A stretch of 64,000 nucleotides of DNA from Hymenobacter translucens (GTDB taxonomy: Bacteria > Bacteroidota > Bacteroidia > Cytophagales > Hymenobacteraceae), in the NCBI RefSeq assembly GCF_020685205.1, contig NZ_JAJERB010000011.1, forward strand, positions 1 to 64,000. Direction: 5' to 3'. Shown one piece after another: positions 25,240 to 34,059 of this stretch. Each line of letters starts with the position of its first letter. Position 1 is the stretch's first letter. The translations under genes were made by a program, and so were the position numbers. A model generated the notes under the pieces. That model had not been told where the DNA came from, made no database searches, and saw nothing but the letters and a program-made list of their open reading frames with translations.

Positions 25240-26169
25240 ATGAACCTTTCCGCTACCCTCCGCTCCCTCGCCGCCGCCCTGCTCCTGACCGGCTCCACCG
25301 CTGCCTTCGCTGCCCCGCTCGCCACCGCGGTGGTGGCCGACTCGCCCGCCGCGCACCCCGGCTTCACGGTGAAAGTAGTAGGCAAAGGCAAGCCCATGCT
25401 GCTGATTCCCGGCCTGACCTGCCCCGGCGCGGTGTGGAACGAGACCGTGGCCCATTACCAGAAGCAGTACCAGTGCCACATCATCTCCCTGGCCGGCTTC
25501 GGCGGTACGCCAGCCCAGGCCTCTACCGACAACCTGCTGCAGGGCGTGCGCGACCAGCTGCTGGCCTACATCAAGACGCAGAAGCTCAACAAGCCGGTAA
25601 TCGTCGGTCACAGCCTCGGCGGGTTCCTGGGCCTGTGGCTCAGCACCACCCAACCCGACGCCGTGGGTCCGCTGGTGATTGTAGACTCCCTGCCCTTCAT
25701 GGCCGCCATTCAGAACCCGGACCTGACCGCGGAGCAGGCAAAGCCCATGGCCGAGGGCATGCGCAAGCAGATGAGCCGGGGCAAGATGCCGATGGCCCAG
25801 CAGCGCATGATGGTAACCAGCCTGATTACCGACACGGCCCGCATCAGCCTGGCCGCCCGCTGGGGTCAGGCCTCCGACCCTGCCACGGTAGCCCAGGCCA
25901 TGTACGATATGTCGACCACCGACCTGCGCCAGGACCTGGCGCGCATCCAGCAGCCGGTGCTGGTGCTGGGTGCCTGGGCCGCCTACAAGCAGTACGGCTC
26001 GACTATGGAAAGCACCCGCGCCATCTTTGCCCGGCAGTACGCCGCCCTGCCCCAGCACCGCATCGAGATGTCGGAAGCCGGCAAGCACTTTCTGATGTGG
26101 GACGACACCCAGTGGTTCCTGGGCCAGGCCGATGCCTTCCTGAAGCAGGCGGCCGTGGCAAAGAAATAA
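25240..26169 (+). CDS. Secreted alpha/beta hydrolase
   Basis: The protein has 309 residues and a signal peptide ending AFAAP. The fold landmarks are LLIPGLTCPGAVWNETV (oxyanion region), the nucleophile elbow GHSLGG with S125, and the catalytic histidine in AGKHFLMWDD near the end. Insertion of a lid (about 165-215; MRKQMSRGKMPMAQQRMM) is visible. It acts in the periplasm or outside the cell on an ester or similar bond; the substrate is unknown. It is followed 70 bases later by a membrane protein gene. Confidence 0.85.
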   Translation: MNLSATLRSLAAALLLTGSTAAFAAPLATAVVADSPAAHPGFTVKVVGKGKPMLLIPGLTCPGAVWNETVAHYQKQYQCHIISLAGFGGTPAQASTDNLLQGVRDQLLAYIKTQKLNKPVIVGHSLGGFLGLWLSTTQPDAVGPLVIVDSLPFMAAIQNPDLTAEQAKPMAEGMRKQMSRGKMPMAQQRMMVTSLITDTARISLAARWGQASDPATVAQAMYDMSTTDLRQDLARIQQPVLVLGAWAAYKQYGSTMESTRAIFARQYAALPQHRIEMSEAGKHFLMWDDTQWFLGQADAFLKQAAVAKK

Positions 26170-26239
26170 CGCGGGGCCTGTCATAAAACGCAAAACAAGC
26201 CCATCTTGCGGGCTACTTTCCAGCTCTTTCTCTCCTCTT

Positions 26240-26824
26240 ATGCTCCTCGAAAAGGACTTCCAGGCCCTGAAGCTCGAGCTTTCGGCCAAAGCAAAGAACG
26301 GTCTCGACTTTATCCTGGCGGCTACCCTGGTCTGGCTGCTCCTCACCGTCATCTGGACCCTGCCCGGCACTCCCACGCGCAACGGCTTTATCACCTTCTT
26401 CGTGGGGGCCCTTACGCTGCCCCTGGCCTGGCTGTTCTCGAAGCTGCTGGGCACAACCTGGACCATCAAGAGCAACCCGCTGCAGCCCCTGGGTTTGTGG
26501 CTGAACTTCGCGCAGATGTTTTATTTCCCCTTCCTGATCTTTATTTACTCGACGCAGCCGCAGTACTTTATCATGACCTACGCCATTATCACGGGGGCGC
26601 ACTTCTTTCCCTACGCCTGGTTCTACAGTGCCCGGGCCTACGCCGTGGCGGCCGGGGTGCTGCCGCTGGGCGCCTTGTTTCTGGGACTGCGCTACGCGGG
26701 TACGGCTCCTTATCTGGTTCCGGCTTTCACTGCCGGCGTGCTGCTGCTGCTGGGCGTGTTTCTGCGCTTCGGCTACCGCAAAAGCCGGGACCTGTACGCC
26801 CAGGCCGTCCCGGCGCTGGCTTAG
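26240..26824 (+). CDS. Integral membrane protein (possibly DUF7010-like), 194 aa
   Basis: Six or seven hydrophobic helices span most of the protein, starting after a charged N-terminus (MLLEKDFQALKLELSAKAKNG). Inner loops are basic (RFGYRKSRD). The central motif TYAIITGAHFFPYAWFYSA resembles a family of unknown function that I recall as DUF7010; this is not verified. It lies 27 bases upstream of a LytS-type kinase gene, so it probably belongs to that operon and may be a signalling accessory or target. Confidence 0.65.
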   Translation: MLLEKDFQALKLELSAKAKNGLDFILAATLVWLLLTVIWTLPGTPTRNGFITFFVGALTLPLAWLFSKLLGTTWTIKSNPLQPLGLWLNFAQMFYFPFLIFIYSTQPQYFIMTYAIITGAHFFPYAWFYSARAYAVAAGVLPLGALFLGLRYAGTAPYLVPAFTAGVLLLLGVFLRFGYRKSRDLYAQAVPALA

Positions 26825-26851
26825 CCCCGGCACCCTATACCCTTACTGCCC

Positions 26852-27949
26852 ATGTCGCGCATCTCTGCCCGCAAGCGCCTGTACTGGACCCTGCAGCTGA
26901 CCGGCTGGTCGCTCTACGGGGTGGTCGGAATCGTCTTTTTCGTCATCTACGGCCGCCTGAACATCTACTTTGTGGGGGTGGAGCTGCTGGTGATATCGAC
27001 GCTCCTGCTGCTGAGCCACCTGCTGCGCAACTACATTCACCGCCACGGCTGGCTGCAGCTTTCCATCGGCCGCCTGCTGCCCCGGGTGCTGCTCGGCACG
27101 GCGCTGGTATCGGTGGTCTGCCAGGTGATTGTCGGCACGCTGGTCACCTTTGTGCTGCGCCCCCCGGCCTCCGTGGGCGGCACCGCCAACTGGCAGCAGT
27201 ACATCGGCTACGCCCTGCAGACGGATTTCGTGATGTGGATGTGGTGCGCCTTTTACTTTGGCCTGCACTACCTCGACAGCTACAAGCAGGCCGACGTGGA
27301 CAAGTGGAAGCTGGCCGCCGCGGTGCAGGAAGCGGAGATGCGCACCCTCAAGGCCCAGATCAACCCACACTTCATGTTCAACGGCCTCAATAACATCCGG
27401 GCATTGGTGATGGAAGACCCCGCCCGGGCCCGCGACATGATAACCCACCTCTCCGATTTGCTGCGCTACTCCATCCAGCTCAACAGCGCCGAGCGGGTGC
27501 CGCTGGGCCGGGAGCTCGAAATCGTGGAGCACTACCTGCAGCTCGAAGCCCTGCAGCTCGAGGAGCGCCTCACGTACTCCCTCGACGTGGATCCGGCGGC
27601 CCTGCCCGTGCTTATCCCGCCCATGACGCTGCAGCTGCTGGTGGAAAACGCCATCAAGCACGGCATTTCGCCCCGGCCGGCCGGGGGCTTCATCACCCTT
27701 ACCGCCCAGCCCGATGCCGGCACTGGTCAGCTGCACGTCGTCGTGCGCAACACCGGCCGGTTTGAGCCCCGCCCCGGGTACGAGGGGGTGGGACTGCGCA
27801 ACGCCCGGGAGCGGCTGCAGCTATTGTTCGGCGCCTCGGCCCGGCTCCGCATTGCCAACGACCCCACCGGGCCCGATACGGTGGTAGCCACGCTGGAGCT
27901 ACCCCTGGCCGCTCCCCTCCCCGAGTCGCTGCTCCGGGCCGCCGTCTAG
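26852..27949 (+). CDS. LytS-type sensor histidine kinase
   Basis: The protein has 365 residues. Four transmembrane helices fill about 10-150 without a large periplasmic loop. The His_kinase domain has H173 in INPHFMFNGLNNI, the N-box LVENAIKHG with N266, and an intact glycine-rich lid YEGVGLRNARERL. It phosphorylates the LytTR regulator 40 bases downstream. Unlike the kinase at 1834 it has no jelly-roll sensor, so it probably senses a membrane-located signal. The stop at 27949 precedes a short spacer without terminator. Confidence 0.9.
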   Translation: MSRISARKRLYWTLQLTGWSLYGVVGIVFFVIYGRLNIYFVGVELLVISTLLLLSHLLRNYIHRHGWLQLSIGRLLPRVLLGTALVSVVCQVIVGTLVTFVLRPPASVGGTANWQQYIGYALQTDFVMWMWCAFYFGLHYLDSYKQADVDKWKLAAAVQEAEMRTLKAQINPHFMFNGLNNIRALVMEDPARARDMITHLSDLLRYSIQLNSAERVPLGRELEIVEHYLQLEALQLEERLTYSLDVDPAALPVLIPPMTLQLLVENAIKHGISPRPAGGFITLTAQPDAGTGQLHVVVRNTGRFEPRPGYEGVGLRNARERLQLLFGASARLRIANDPTGPDTVVATLELPLAAPLPESLLRAAV

Positions 27950-27989
27950 TTTCGCTTCTCAACCCACTTCTGTTTTTTACCCTAGCCCT

Positions 27990-28733
27990 ATGAACGTTCT
28001 GCTGGTCGATGACTCCCGCCTGGCCCGCACCGAGCTCCGCCACCTGCTCCGGGCCCACCCGCAGGTCACCATCGTGGGCGAGGCCCGCCACGCCGAGGAA
28101 GCCCGCGCCCAGATCCGGGAGCTGCAGCCCGACGTGCTGTTTCTCGACATCCACATGCCCGGGCAGAACGGCTTCGAGCTGCTGGCCTCGCTGGAGGCGG
28201 CGCCCCACGTCATCTTCACCACGGCCTACGACGAGTATGCCCTCCGTGCCTTCGAGGTGAACGCCCTGGACTACCTGCTCAAGCCGGTGCAGGAAACCCG
28301 GCTGGCGGCGGCCCTGGAAAAAGCCCTGGCCCAGTTTCAGTTCCCGGCTGCGGGTGCCCAGCCCGCGGTTCCGGCCGAGGACCCCGCCCCCACCCCGCTT
28401 ACCGAGCAGGACCAGGTGTTTGTCAAAGACGGGGAGCGGTGCTGGTTTGTGCGCCTGGCTGATATCAAGCTGTTCGAGATTAACGGCAGCTACACCCAGA
28501 TCTACTTCGAGCAGCACCGCCCCCTGATTCCGCGCACGCTGCAGCACCTGGAGCAGCGCCTCGACCCGAAAGTATTTTTCCGGGCCAACCGCCAGCAGAT
28601 CATCAACCTGAAGTGGATTGCCGGTATCGAGCCCTGGTTTAGCAACACGCTCAAAATTATGCTGCGCGACGGACCCGAGGTAGAGGTTTCGCGCAAGCAG
28701 TCGGTGCTGTTTCGGGAATTGATGAGCTTATAG
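27990..28733 (+). CDS. LytTR-family response regulator
   Basis: The protein has 247 residues. The receiver domain (about 1-120) has VDDSRLARTEL, phosphorylatable D53 in LFLDIHMPGQNGFELL, the conserved TTAYDEYALRAF and the lysine in YLLKPVQ. An Ala/Pro-rich linker joins it to a LytTR DNA-binding domain (about 145-245; FFRANRQQIINLKWI). It pairs with the kinase at 26852. Targets are unknown. Confidence 0.92.
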   Translation: MNVLLVDDSRLARTELRHLLRAHPQVTIVGEARHAEEARAQIRELQPDVLFLDIHMPGQNGFELLASLEAAPHVIFTTAYDEYALRAFEVNALDYLLKPVQETRLAAALEKALAQFQFPAAGAQPAVPAEDPAPTPLTEQDQVFVKDGERCWFVRLADIKLFEINGSYTQIYFEQHRPLIPRTLQHLEQRLDPKVFFRANRQQIINLKWIAGIEPWFSNTLKIMLRDGPEVEVSRKQSVLFRELMSL

Positions 28734-28913
28734 CGGGCCGCGGACCGGGTAGAAATGCCCCCTTGCGCTGCGCTGCTATAGGGGAGTCACGGGAAAGTGG
28801 CATAGATTGTGCGCCCAATAAATCCTTTCCAGACTGGAAACAGTATAAACCGGTATCAACCGTATGATATCAGGTCACTTTGGATTGGATATCTTCTCCC
28901 CTGATTCTGCCCC

Positions 28914-29171
28914 ATGAAAACGCTACTCTCTCTTCTCTGCGGCAGCCTGCTTATTGCCGGCTCCGCCTGCTCCACCCAGGATTCGGCTAGCAAGAATCCG
29001 CGCAACTACCGCTCAACCGCCAGCGAAGCAACCCGGCGGCCCAACGACAAATCCAAGTTCCGGAAAACCCGCAGCCCGGGCTTCGGCATCGACCTCAAAG
29101 CCAACGACCCCTACAAGGCCAAGTCGGTAAAGGCGCCCAAAAACTACAAGTTCAGCAACAAGCCCAAGTAG
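28914..29171 (+). CDS. Small basic lipoprotein, 85 aa
   Basis: The signal is MKTLLSLLCGSLLIAGSAC with a lipobox at the cysteine of AGSAC. The mature part is short, lysine/arginine-rich and probably unstructured (RRPNDKSKFRKTRSPGFG and KAPKNYKFSNKPK). No family is recognised. It may bind negatively charged envelope polymers; that is a guess. It ends at the hairpin shared with paaN. Confidence 0.65.
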   Translation: MKTLLSLLCGSLLIAGSACSTQDSASKNPRNYRSTASEATRRPNDKSKFRKTRSPGFGIDLKANDPYKAKSVKAPKNYKFSNKPK

Positions 29172-29187
29172 TGGGCCGGTATTACTT

Positions 29188-29240
29188 GCACCCATAAAAA
29201 AGCCCCGACCTGTAGCAGGTCGGGGCTTTTTTATGGGTGC
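29188..29240. terminator. Bidirectional terminator with 25-bp perfect arms
   Basis: Arms 29188-29212 and 29216-29240 are exact complements around a 3-base loop, with A- and T-tracts on both sides of the GC core. It serves the lipoprotein gene (plus) and paaN (minus). Confidence 0.92.
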
Positions 29241-29253
29241 TGCCCTGCAGCAT

Positions 29254-30921
29254 TTAGGCAACCGGCTCGCGGAAGCCAACCCAGGTGAAGCGCTTAATTA
29301 CAAACTCGGGATTGGTAAAGGAGGCATTGCCGGCCGGGTTGCCGCCCGTGACGTGAAAGTCGGAGAAGCCCGCGTTCTGGTTCACGTAGATACTGCCGGT
29401 CAGGTTAAACGAAACGGGGGTGCCGGCCAGGCTCATCTCGTCCATGATCTGCTCTTTCACCTGCTGGTCGGTGGTGTAGGCGCCGCAGCTGATAGCGCCG
29501 TATTCCCGGGCCAGCTGGGCCGCCAGTCGGATGCTTTCCTGCGTATTCTCGGTTTTGATGATCAGCATGATAGGCCCGAACAGCTCCTGGCTGAACTGCT
29601 CGATGCGGGAAGCATCGACCTCGTGAATGCTGGCCGAGCAGGTGCGGGCATTCTGGAACACGGGATGGTCGACCTTGCCGGGAGCCAGCACGCTGCGGCC
29701 CCCGTCGAGAACCAGCTTTTCAACCCGCTCCTGGGTGGCCGGGCTCTGAATGGCCCCGCACACGTGGGGCGCCACCTTGGGGTTGGTAGTTAGTCCGGTC
29801 ACGGCCGCGGCCAGCTTCTGCACCACGTCCTCATACGGCACCAGCTCGTCGCCGACCCGCACGCCGCCGGCCGGAATAAAGAAGTTCTGGGGCGCGGTAC
29901 ACATCTGCCCCGAGTACAGGCTCACTGAGAAAGCCAGATTCTGAGCCACCTTGTCGAGGTCGTCGCAGGAATCCAGGATGATGGAGTTGACCCCGGTTTT
30001 CTCGGTAAACACGGTTTTGCCTTTCAGCCCTTCCACGTACTCGCCAAACTGCGAGCCGCCGGTGTAGTCGATCAGCTTGACGGCAGGGTTCTCGCACAGG
30101 TCCTTGGTGATGAGCCGGTCGTCGGCATCCACGGCCAGCTGGCAGATGTTCGGGTCCAGGCCGTGCTCGGCCAGCACCTTCTGCACCTCGGCCACGACAA
30201 GGGCAATGGGCAGCACGGCCTTGGGGTGGGGCTTTACAATGACGGGGTTGCCGGTAACGAGCGAGGCAAACATGCCCGGCACGGAGTTCCAGGTAGGGAA
30301 CGTGGAACAGCCGATAACCAACGCCACGCCCTTGGGCACGGCCCGCCAGGTTTTCTGCAGGGTGATGCTGTACTTGCCCATGGGTTTTTCCCAGCGCGTT
30401 TCTTCCGGGAAGCGGGTCTGCTCCTCGTAGCCGGCGGCAATGGCCTCCAGGGCCCGGTCGGCGGCGTGGGGGCCGCTGGCCTGGAACGACATCAGGTAGG
30501 CCTGCCCGGTGGTGTGCATGGTGGCGTAGGCAATTTCAAAAAACCGCTCCTTCATGCCGTCGAGGGCATCGGTGAGCAGCGCGGCCCGGGCGGCGGGCTT
30601 GAGTCGGCGCCATTCGTCGAACGCGCCCTGGGCCCGCTCCACCAGCGTGCCGGGGGCAAAAAACGGGTACTTCACGCCCAGGCTGACCTGCTCGTAGGGC
30701 GACTCCTCCTGGCCTACCCACTGCTCGGGCGCCTCCTGCAGCAGCTCAGTGAAGTTCTGGTTGCGCAGGGCCTCAAACTTCTCCCGGCCCAGCCGGTCGG
30801 CATCCGGACCATAAATTTCGGGGGAAGGATTTTCGGGAAAGGCTGCGAAAAACGTGCGGCCGTGCAGGGCTTTTACCGCCGTGTCGAGGGTAGCCTGGTG
30901 CTTACGGGTGGTTTCGGTCAT
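29254..30921 (-). CDS. paaN: Phenylacetic acid degradation protein PaaN (ALDH-like)
   Basis: The protein has 555 residues with the aldehyde-dehydrogenase fold. LVIGCSTFPTWNSVPGMFASLVTGNPVIVKPHPKAVLP is the NAD-binding block, KLIDYTGGSQFGEY the strand before the active site, and YSGQMCTAPQNFFIP holds the likely catalytic cysteine. Length and blocks match the PaaN_2 subfamily. It lacks the C-terminal MaoC hydratase domain of the bifunctional PaaZ/PaaN form. It oxidises the ring-opened semialdehyde of the phenylacetate pathway in known systems. None of paaABCDE or paaK is adjacent, so its activity here is inferred. It ends at the shared terminator at 29188. Confidence 0.85.
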   Translation of the reverse strand: MTETTRKHQATLDTAVKALHGRTFFAAFPENPSPEIYGPDADRLGREKFEALRNQNFTELLQEAPEQWVGQEESPYEQVSLGVKYPFFAPGTLVERAQGAFDEWRRLKPAARAALLTDALDGMKERFFEIAYATMHTTGQAYLMSFQASGPHAADRALEAIAAGYEEQTRFPEETRWEKPMGKYSITLQKTWRAVPKGVALVIGCSTFPTWNSVPGMFASLVTGNPVIVKPHPKAVLPIALVVAEVQKVLAEHGLDPNICQLAVDADDRLITKDLCENPAVKLIDYTGGSQFGEYVEGLKGKTVFTEKTGVNSIILDSCDDLDKVAQNLAFSVSLYSGQMCTAPQNFFIPAGGVRVGDELVPYEDVVQKLAAAVTGLTTNPKVAPHVCGAIQSPATQERVEKLVLDGGRSVLAPGKVDHPVFQNARTCSASIHEVDASRIEQFSQELFGPIMLIIKTENTQESIRLAAQLAREYGAISCGAYTTDQQVKEQIMDEMSLAGTPVSFNLTGSIYVNQNAGFSDFHVTGGNPAGNASFTNPEFVIKRFTWVGFREPVA

Positions 30922-31121
30922 AAGGGATTGAGAAAGAAGCAGGAGGGGATGCGGGGCGGAGATGAATTAATTCAGCAGAAACCTCGTCTGTGAAAAGATA
31001 AAGCAGCACGGGGCGCTTAAATTTACGTAAAGAACCCCGAGTAGCCCAGGCCGCTTTACGGCCCGGGATGGCGACGGTTCCTGCCGTCGTTTCGCTGACT
31101 TTCCGCCCTGACTTTGCGCGT

Positions 31122-33965
31122 ATGAAACACCTGCTACCTTCTCTGCTTGTTGTCCTGACCCTGCTCGGCGTTTCCGGCGCCCTGCTGCCGGCCACTGCGC
31201 AGGACTTGCCGGGTAAGCCGGCGGTTTCGCCCGTGCAGCCCGGCACCCTGGTGCTCAAGCTCCGGCCCGAGCTGCTGTCGGCAGCCCCGGACCGCACCGG
31301 CGTCGCTGCCCTCGATGCTGAGCTTCGGCGCCTCGGCGCTGTGCGCACCCAGCAGAAGTTTCCGCGGGCCGTGCCGCCCAGCCGGGAGCAGCCGGGCTCG
31401 GTGGAGCTGCGCACGATCTATCAGGTGTGGTTCGGCCCCCAGGTTTCCCTGGCGGCGGCCCGGGCGGCCCTGCTCAAAACCGGCACGCTGCTTTACGCGG
31501 AGCCAATGTACGTGCGGGCTCCGCTCTACCTGCCCAACGACCCCCTGGCCGACTCCACCCTCTCGATTCCGAACGGGCAGTACCACCTGAAAACCATCCG
31601 CGCCTACCAGGCCTGGGACGTTACCAAGGGCGACACGGCCATGGTAATCGGCGTAACCGATACCGGCACCAGCTTCACCCACGAAGACCTTCGCAACCAG
31701 GTGAAGCGCAACTACGCCGACCCCATCGACGGCATCGACAACGACAACGACGGATACGTGGACAACTTCCGCGGCTGGGACCTGGCCGACCGCGACAACG
31801 ACCCCACCCTGAATACGCTTATCTTTCAGCCGCTCCACGGGTCCCTGGTGGCCGGAGCCGCCGCCGCCGAAACCGACAACGGCCGGGGCATAGCCGGGGT
31901 CGGCTTTAAGTGCCGGTACCTGCCCCTGAAAATCTATCCCAACACGCCGACCGGCAGCTTTGCCGGCTACGAAGCCATCGTGTACGCCGCCGACCACGGC
32001 TGCCAGGTTATCAATGCCTCCTGGGGCGGTCCGGGTGGCCGCTCGGAGTTTGAGCAGGACGCCATTACCTACGCCGCCATCAACCGAAACGCCGTTGTGG
32101 TGGCCGCGGCCGGCAACACCAACGCCGAGCTCGACTTCTACCCGGCCAGCTACGACCACGTGCTTTCGGTCACGTCCTCCGCTCCCACCGACCTGAAGTC
32201 GGGCTATTCCACGTACAGCTACCGCGTGTCGCTCTCGGCACCCGGCGAGCTGGTGATGACCACCGTGGGCAACTTCGACACCAGCTACGAGCCCGTGGGA
32301 GGCACCTCGTTTTCGGCGCCCCTGGTGGCCGGGGCAGCGGCTTTGGTCCGGGTTCGGTTTCCACAGTTCAACTCGGCCCAGGTGGCGGCCCAGCTCCGGC
32401 AAACCGCCGACGACATCTACGGCCGGGGTTCGAATGCCACGTTTCGCGACAAGATCGGAACGGGCCGCCTGAACGTGTTCCGGGCGGTTTCGCTGACCGA
32501 CCGGCGGGAAGCGCGGGTGGTGAGCAGCACGTTTGCGCCCGCAAAAAAGGCCTACGCCCCTGGCGACACGCTGCGGATTACCGTGGACGTGCAGAACCTG
32601 CTGCAGCCGGTCACCAACCTAACCGTGACGGCCACTTCGCTTTCGCCCCACCTCACCGTGCGCCAGGGCACGTTCAACGTGGGGTCGCTGGCTACGCTGG
32701 GCCGGGCCGCCAACACGACGGCTCCGTTCCGGCTGGCGGTGGCGGCCAATGCCCCGCTTAACACCCGCGCGGTGCTGCGCTACCGCTTCACCGCCGCCAA
32801 CGGCTACCAGAGCGACCAGTTCGTAACCATTATCCTGAACCCGGATTACGTGGTAATGAACGCCGGGGACCTTAGCCTGACGGTAACCAGCCGCGGAAAC
32901 CTGGGCTACGATGCCCTCGGCTCCGACCTCGGCGAAAGCGTAACGTACAAGGGAAGCGCGCCCTTGCTCTACGAAGGCGGGCTGATGGTAGCCACCTCCC
33001 CAACGCGCGTTGCCGACCGGGTACGCAACGATCGCAACTCCTTCGACCGCGACTTCTACTCCCAGAGCCAGATTGCTTTCCGCAGCCCGCTCCGGGCCGA
33101 CCAGGAAGCCGCCGGCGCCTTTCAGGATTCGCTGCCGGCTCTGACCCGCAACCGCTCGGTGGGCGTGCGGATCCGGCAGCGGGCGTACGCCTGGGCCACC
33201 GCTCCCCACCGCGACTACGTGATTGTGGAGTACCAGCTAAAGAATAGTACGCCCGACACGCTCCGCCCCCTCTATGCCGGCCTGTACATGGACTGGGACG
33301 TGGTGCCGGAGGCCAGCCGCAATGCGGCCGCCTGGGACTCGGTGCGGAACATGGGCTACGTGTACGATCGGGTGAATGCTACTACCTACGCCGCCGTAAA
33401 GCTGCTGAAGGGTGGAGCCCCGGTCTGCTATTCCATGGATAACAACGCTCCTACCGGGGCTCCGGTGCGGCTGCGCGACGGGTTCAGCAACGCCGAGAAG
33501 TTCATTACGCTAAGCAGCGGCACCCAGCAGCGCACGGCGGGCGCATCGGCGGGCGTCGATGTTTCGCAGGTCGTAGGCGCAGCTATAGGTCGTTTGGCTC
33601 CCGGCGACTCCACCGTTGTGGCGTTTGCGGTGCTGGGGGCCAACTCCCTGCCGGCCCTGCAGGCCGCCGCCACGGCCGCCCAGACCCGCTATAATGCCGT
33701 GCTGGCCAGCCGGCCGGCAGTAGCCGAGACCATGTGGCAGGTGTATCCGAACCCGGCGCGCGGCCAGCTGCGGGTGGAAGTACCGGTGAGTTTCGCGGCC
33801 CGGGAACTGTGGCTCGTCAATACCCTGGGCCAGACGGTGCGACAGTCGGCAGTCAGCAGCGCTACAACCCTGCTCAATCTGCAGGGCCTGGCGGCAGGTG
33901 TATACGTAGTGCAGGTGCGCAGCTCCGGTGCTACCCTGACCCGCCGGATTGTGGTTCAACCCTGA
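31122..33965 (+). CDS. Secreted subtilisin-like (S8) protease with T9SS sorting domain
   Basis: The protein has 947 residues from MKHLLPSLLVVLTLLG, a signal peptide ending ATAQ. A prodomain region precedes the S8 catalytic domain. The triad is D180 (VIGVTDTGTSF), H239 (LHGSLVAGAAAAE) and S396 (GGTSFSAPLVAGAAALV). HGS replaces the commoner HGT. A calcium-like loop DGIDNDNDGYVDN is present. After about residue 450 comes an extended beta-rich region, and the end is a type A sorting domain (VYPNPARGQLRV, LGQTVRQ, LAAGVYVVQ). It probably digests extracellular protein. The ATG at 31122 is chosen over 31068, which adds a charged extension before the signal peptide. Confidence 0.93.
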   Translation: MKHLLPSLLVVLTLLGVSGALLPATAQDLPGKPAVSPVQPGTLVLKLRPELLSAAPDRTGVAALDAELRRLGAVRTQQKFPRAVPPSREQPGSVELRTIYQVWFGPQVSLAAARAALLKTGTLLYAEPMYVRAPLYLPNDPLADSTLSIPNGQYHLKTIRAYQAWDVTKGDTAMVIGVTDTGTSFTHEDLRNQVKRNYADPIDGIDNDNDGYVDNFRGWDLADRDNDPTLNTLIFQPLHGSLVAGAAAAETDNGRGIAGVGFKCRYLPLKIYPNTPTGSFAGYEAIVYAADHGCQVINASWGGPGGRSEFEQDAITYAAINRNAVVVAAAGNTNAELDFYPASYDHVLSVTSSAPTDLKSGYSTYSYRVSLSAPGELVMTTVGNFDTSYEPVGGTSFSAPLVAGAAALVRVRFPQFNSAQVAAQLRQTADDIYGRGSNATFRDKIGTGRLNVFRAVSLTDRREARVVSSTFAPAKKAYAPGDTLRITVDVQNLLQPVTNLTVTATSLSPHLTVRQGTFNVGSLATLGRAANTTAPFRLAVAANAPLNTRAVLRYRFTAANGYQSDQFVTIILNPDYVVMNAGDLSLTVTSRGNLGYDALGSDLGESVTYKGSAPLLYEGGLMVATSPTRVADRVRNDRNSFDRDFYSQSQIAFRSPLRADQEAAGAFQDSLPALTRNRSVGVRIRQRAYAWATAPHRDYVIVEYQLKNSTPDTLRPLYAGLYMDWDVVPEASRNAAAWDSVRNMGYVYDRVNATTYAAVKLLKGGAPVCYSMDNNAPTGAPVRLRDGFSNAEKFITLSSGTQQRTAGASAGVDVSQVVGAAIGRLAPGDSTVVAFAVLGANSLPALQAAATAAQTRYNAVLASRPAVAETMWQVYPNPARGQLRVEVPVSFAARELWLVNTLGQTVRQSAVSSATTLLNLQGLAAGVYVVQVRSSGATLTRRIVVQP

Positions 33966-33973
33966 TTTCCTGG

Positions 33974-34053
33974 CCCTCAGCGTGCTGAAGCCGCGCTCTA
34001 CCCGGCCGCATCAGCCTGCGCACCGGCTTTAGAGCCGGCTTGGCTGCTGAGGG
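33974..34053. terminator. Nested inverted repeats between convergent genes
   Basis: CCCTCAGC (33974-33981) pairs with GCTGAGGG (34046-34053). Inside lies a compact CCGGCT/AGCCGG hairpin around 34023-34038. It sits between the protease gene and umuC, which end towards each other. There is no T-run. Confidence 0.4.
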
Positions 34054-34059
34054 GTTGGA

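Noticed and set aside
26206..27393. 395-codon plus-strand frame across the membrane protein and kinase genes
   Set aside because: It is a shifted-frame shadow of two well-defined genes and is rich in Ala, Pro, Gly and Arg.
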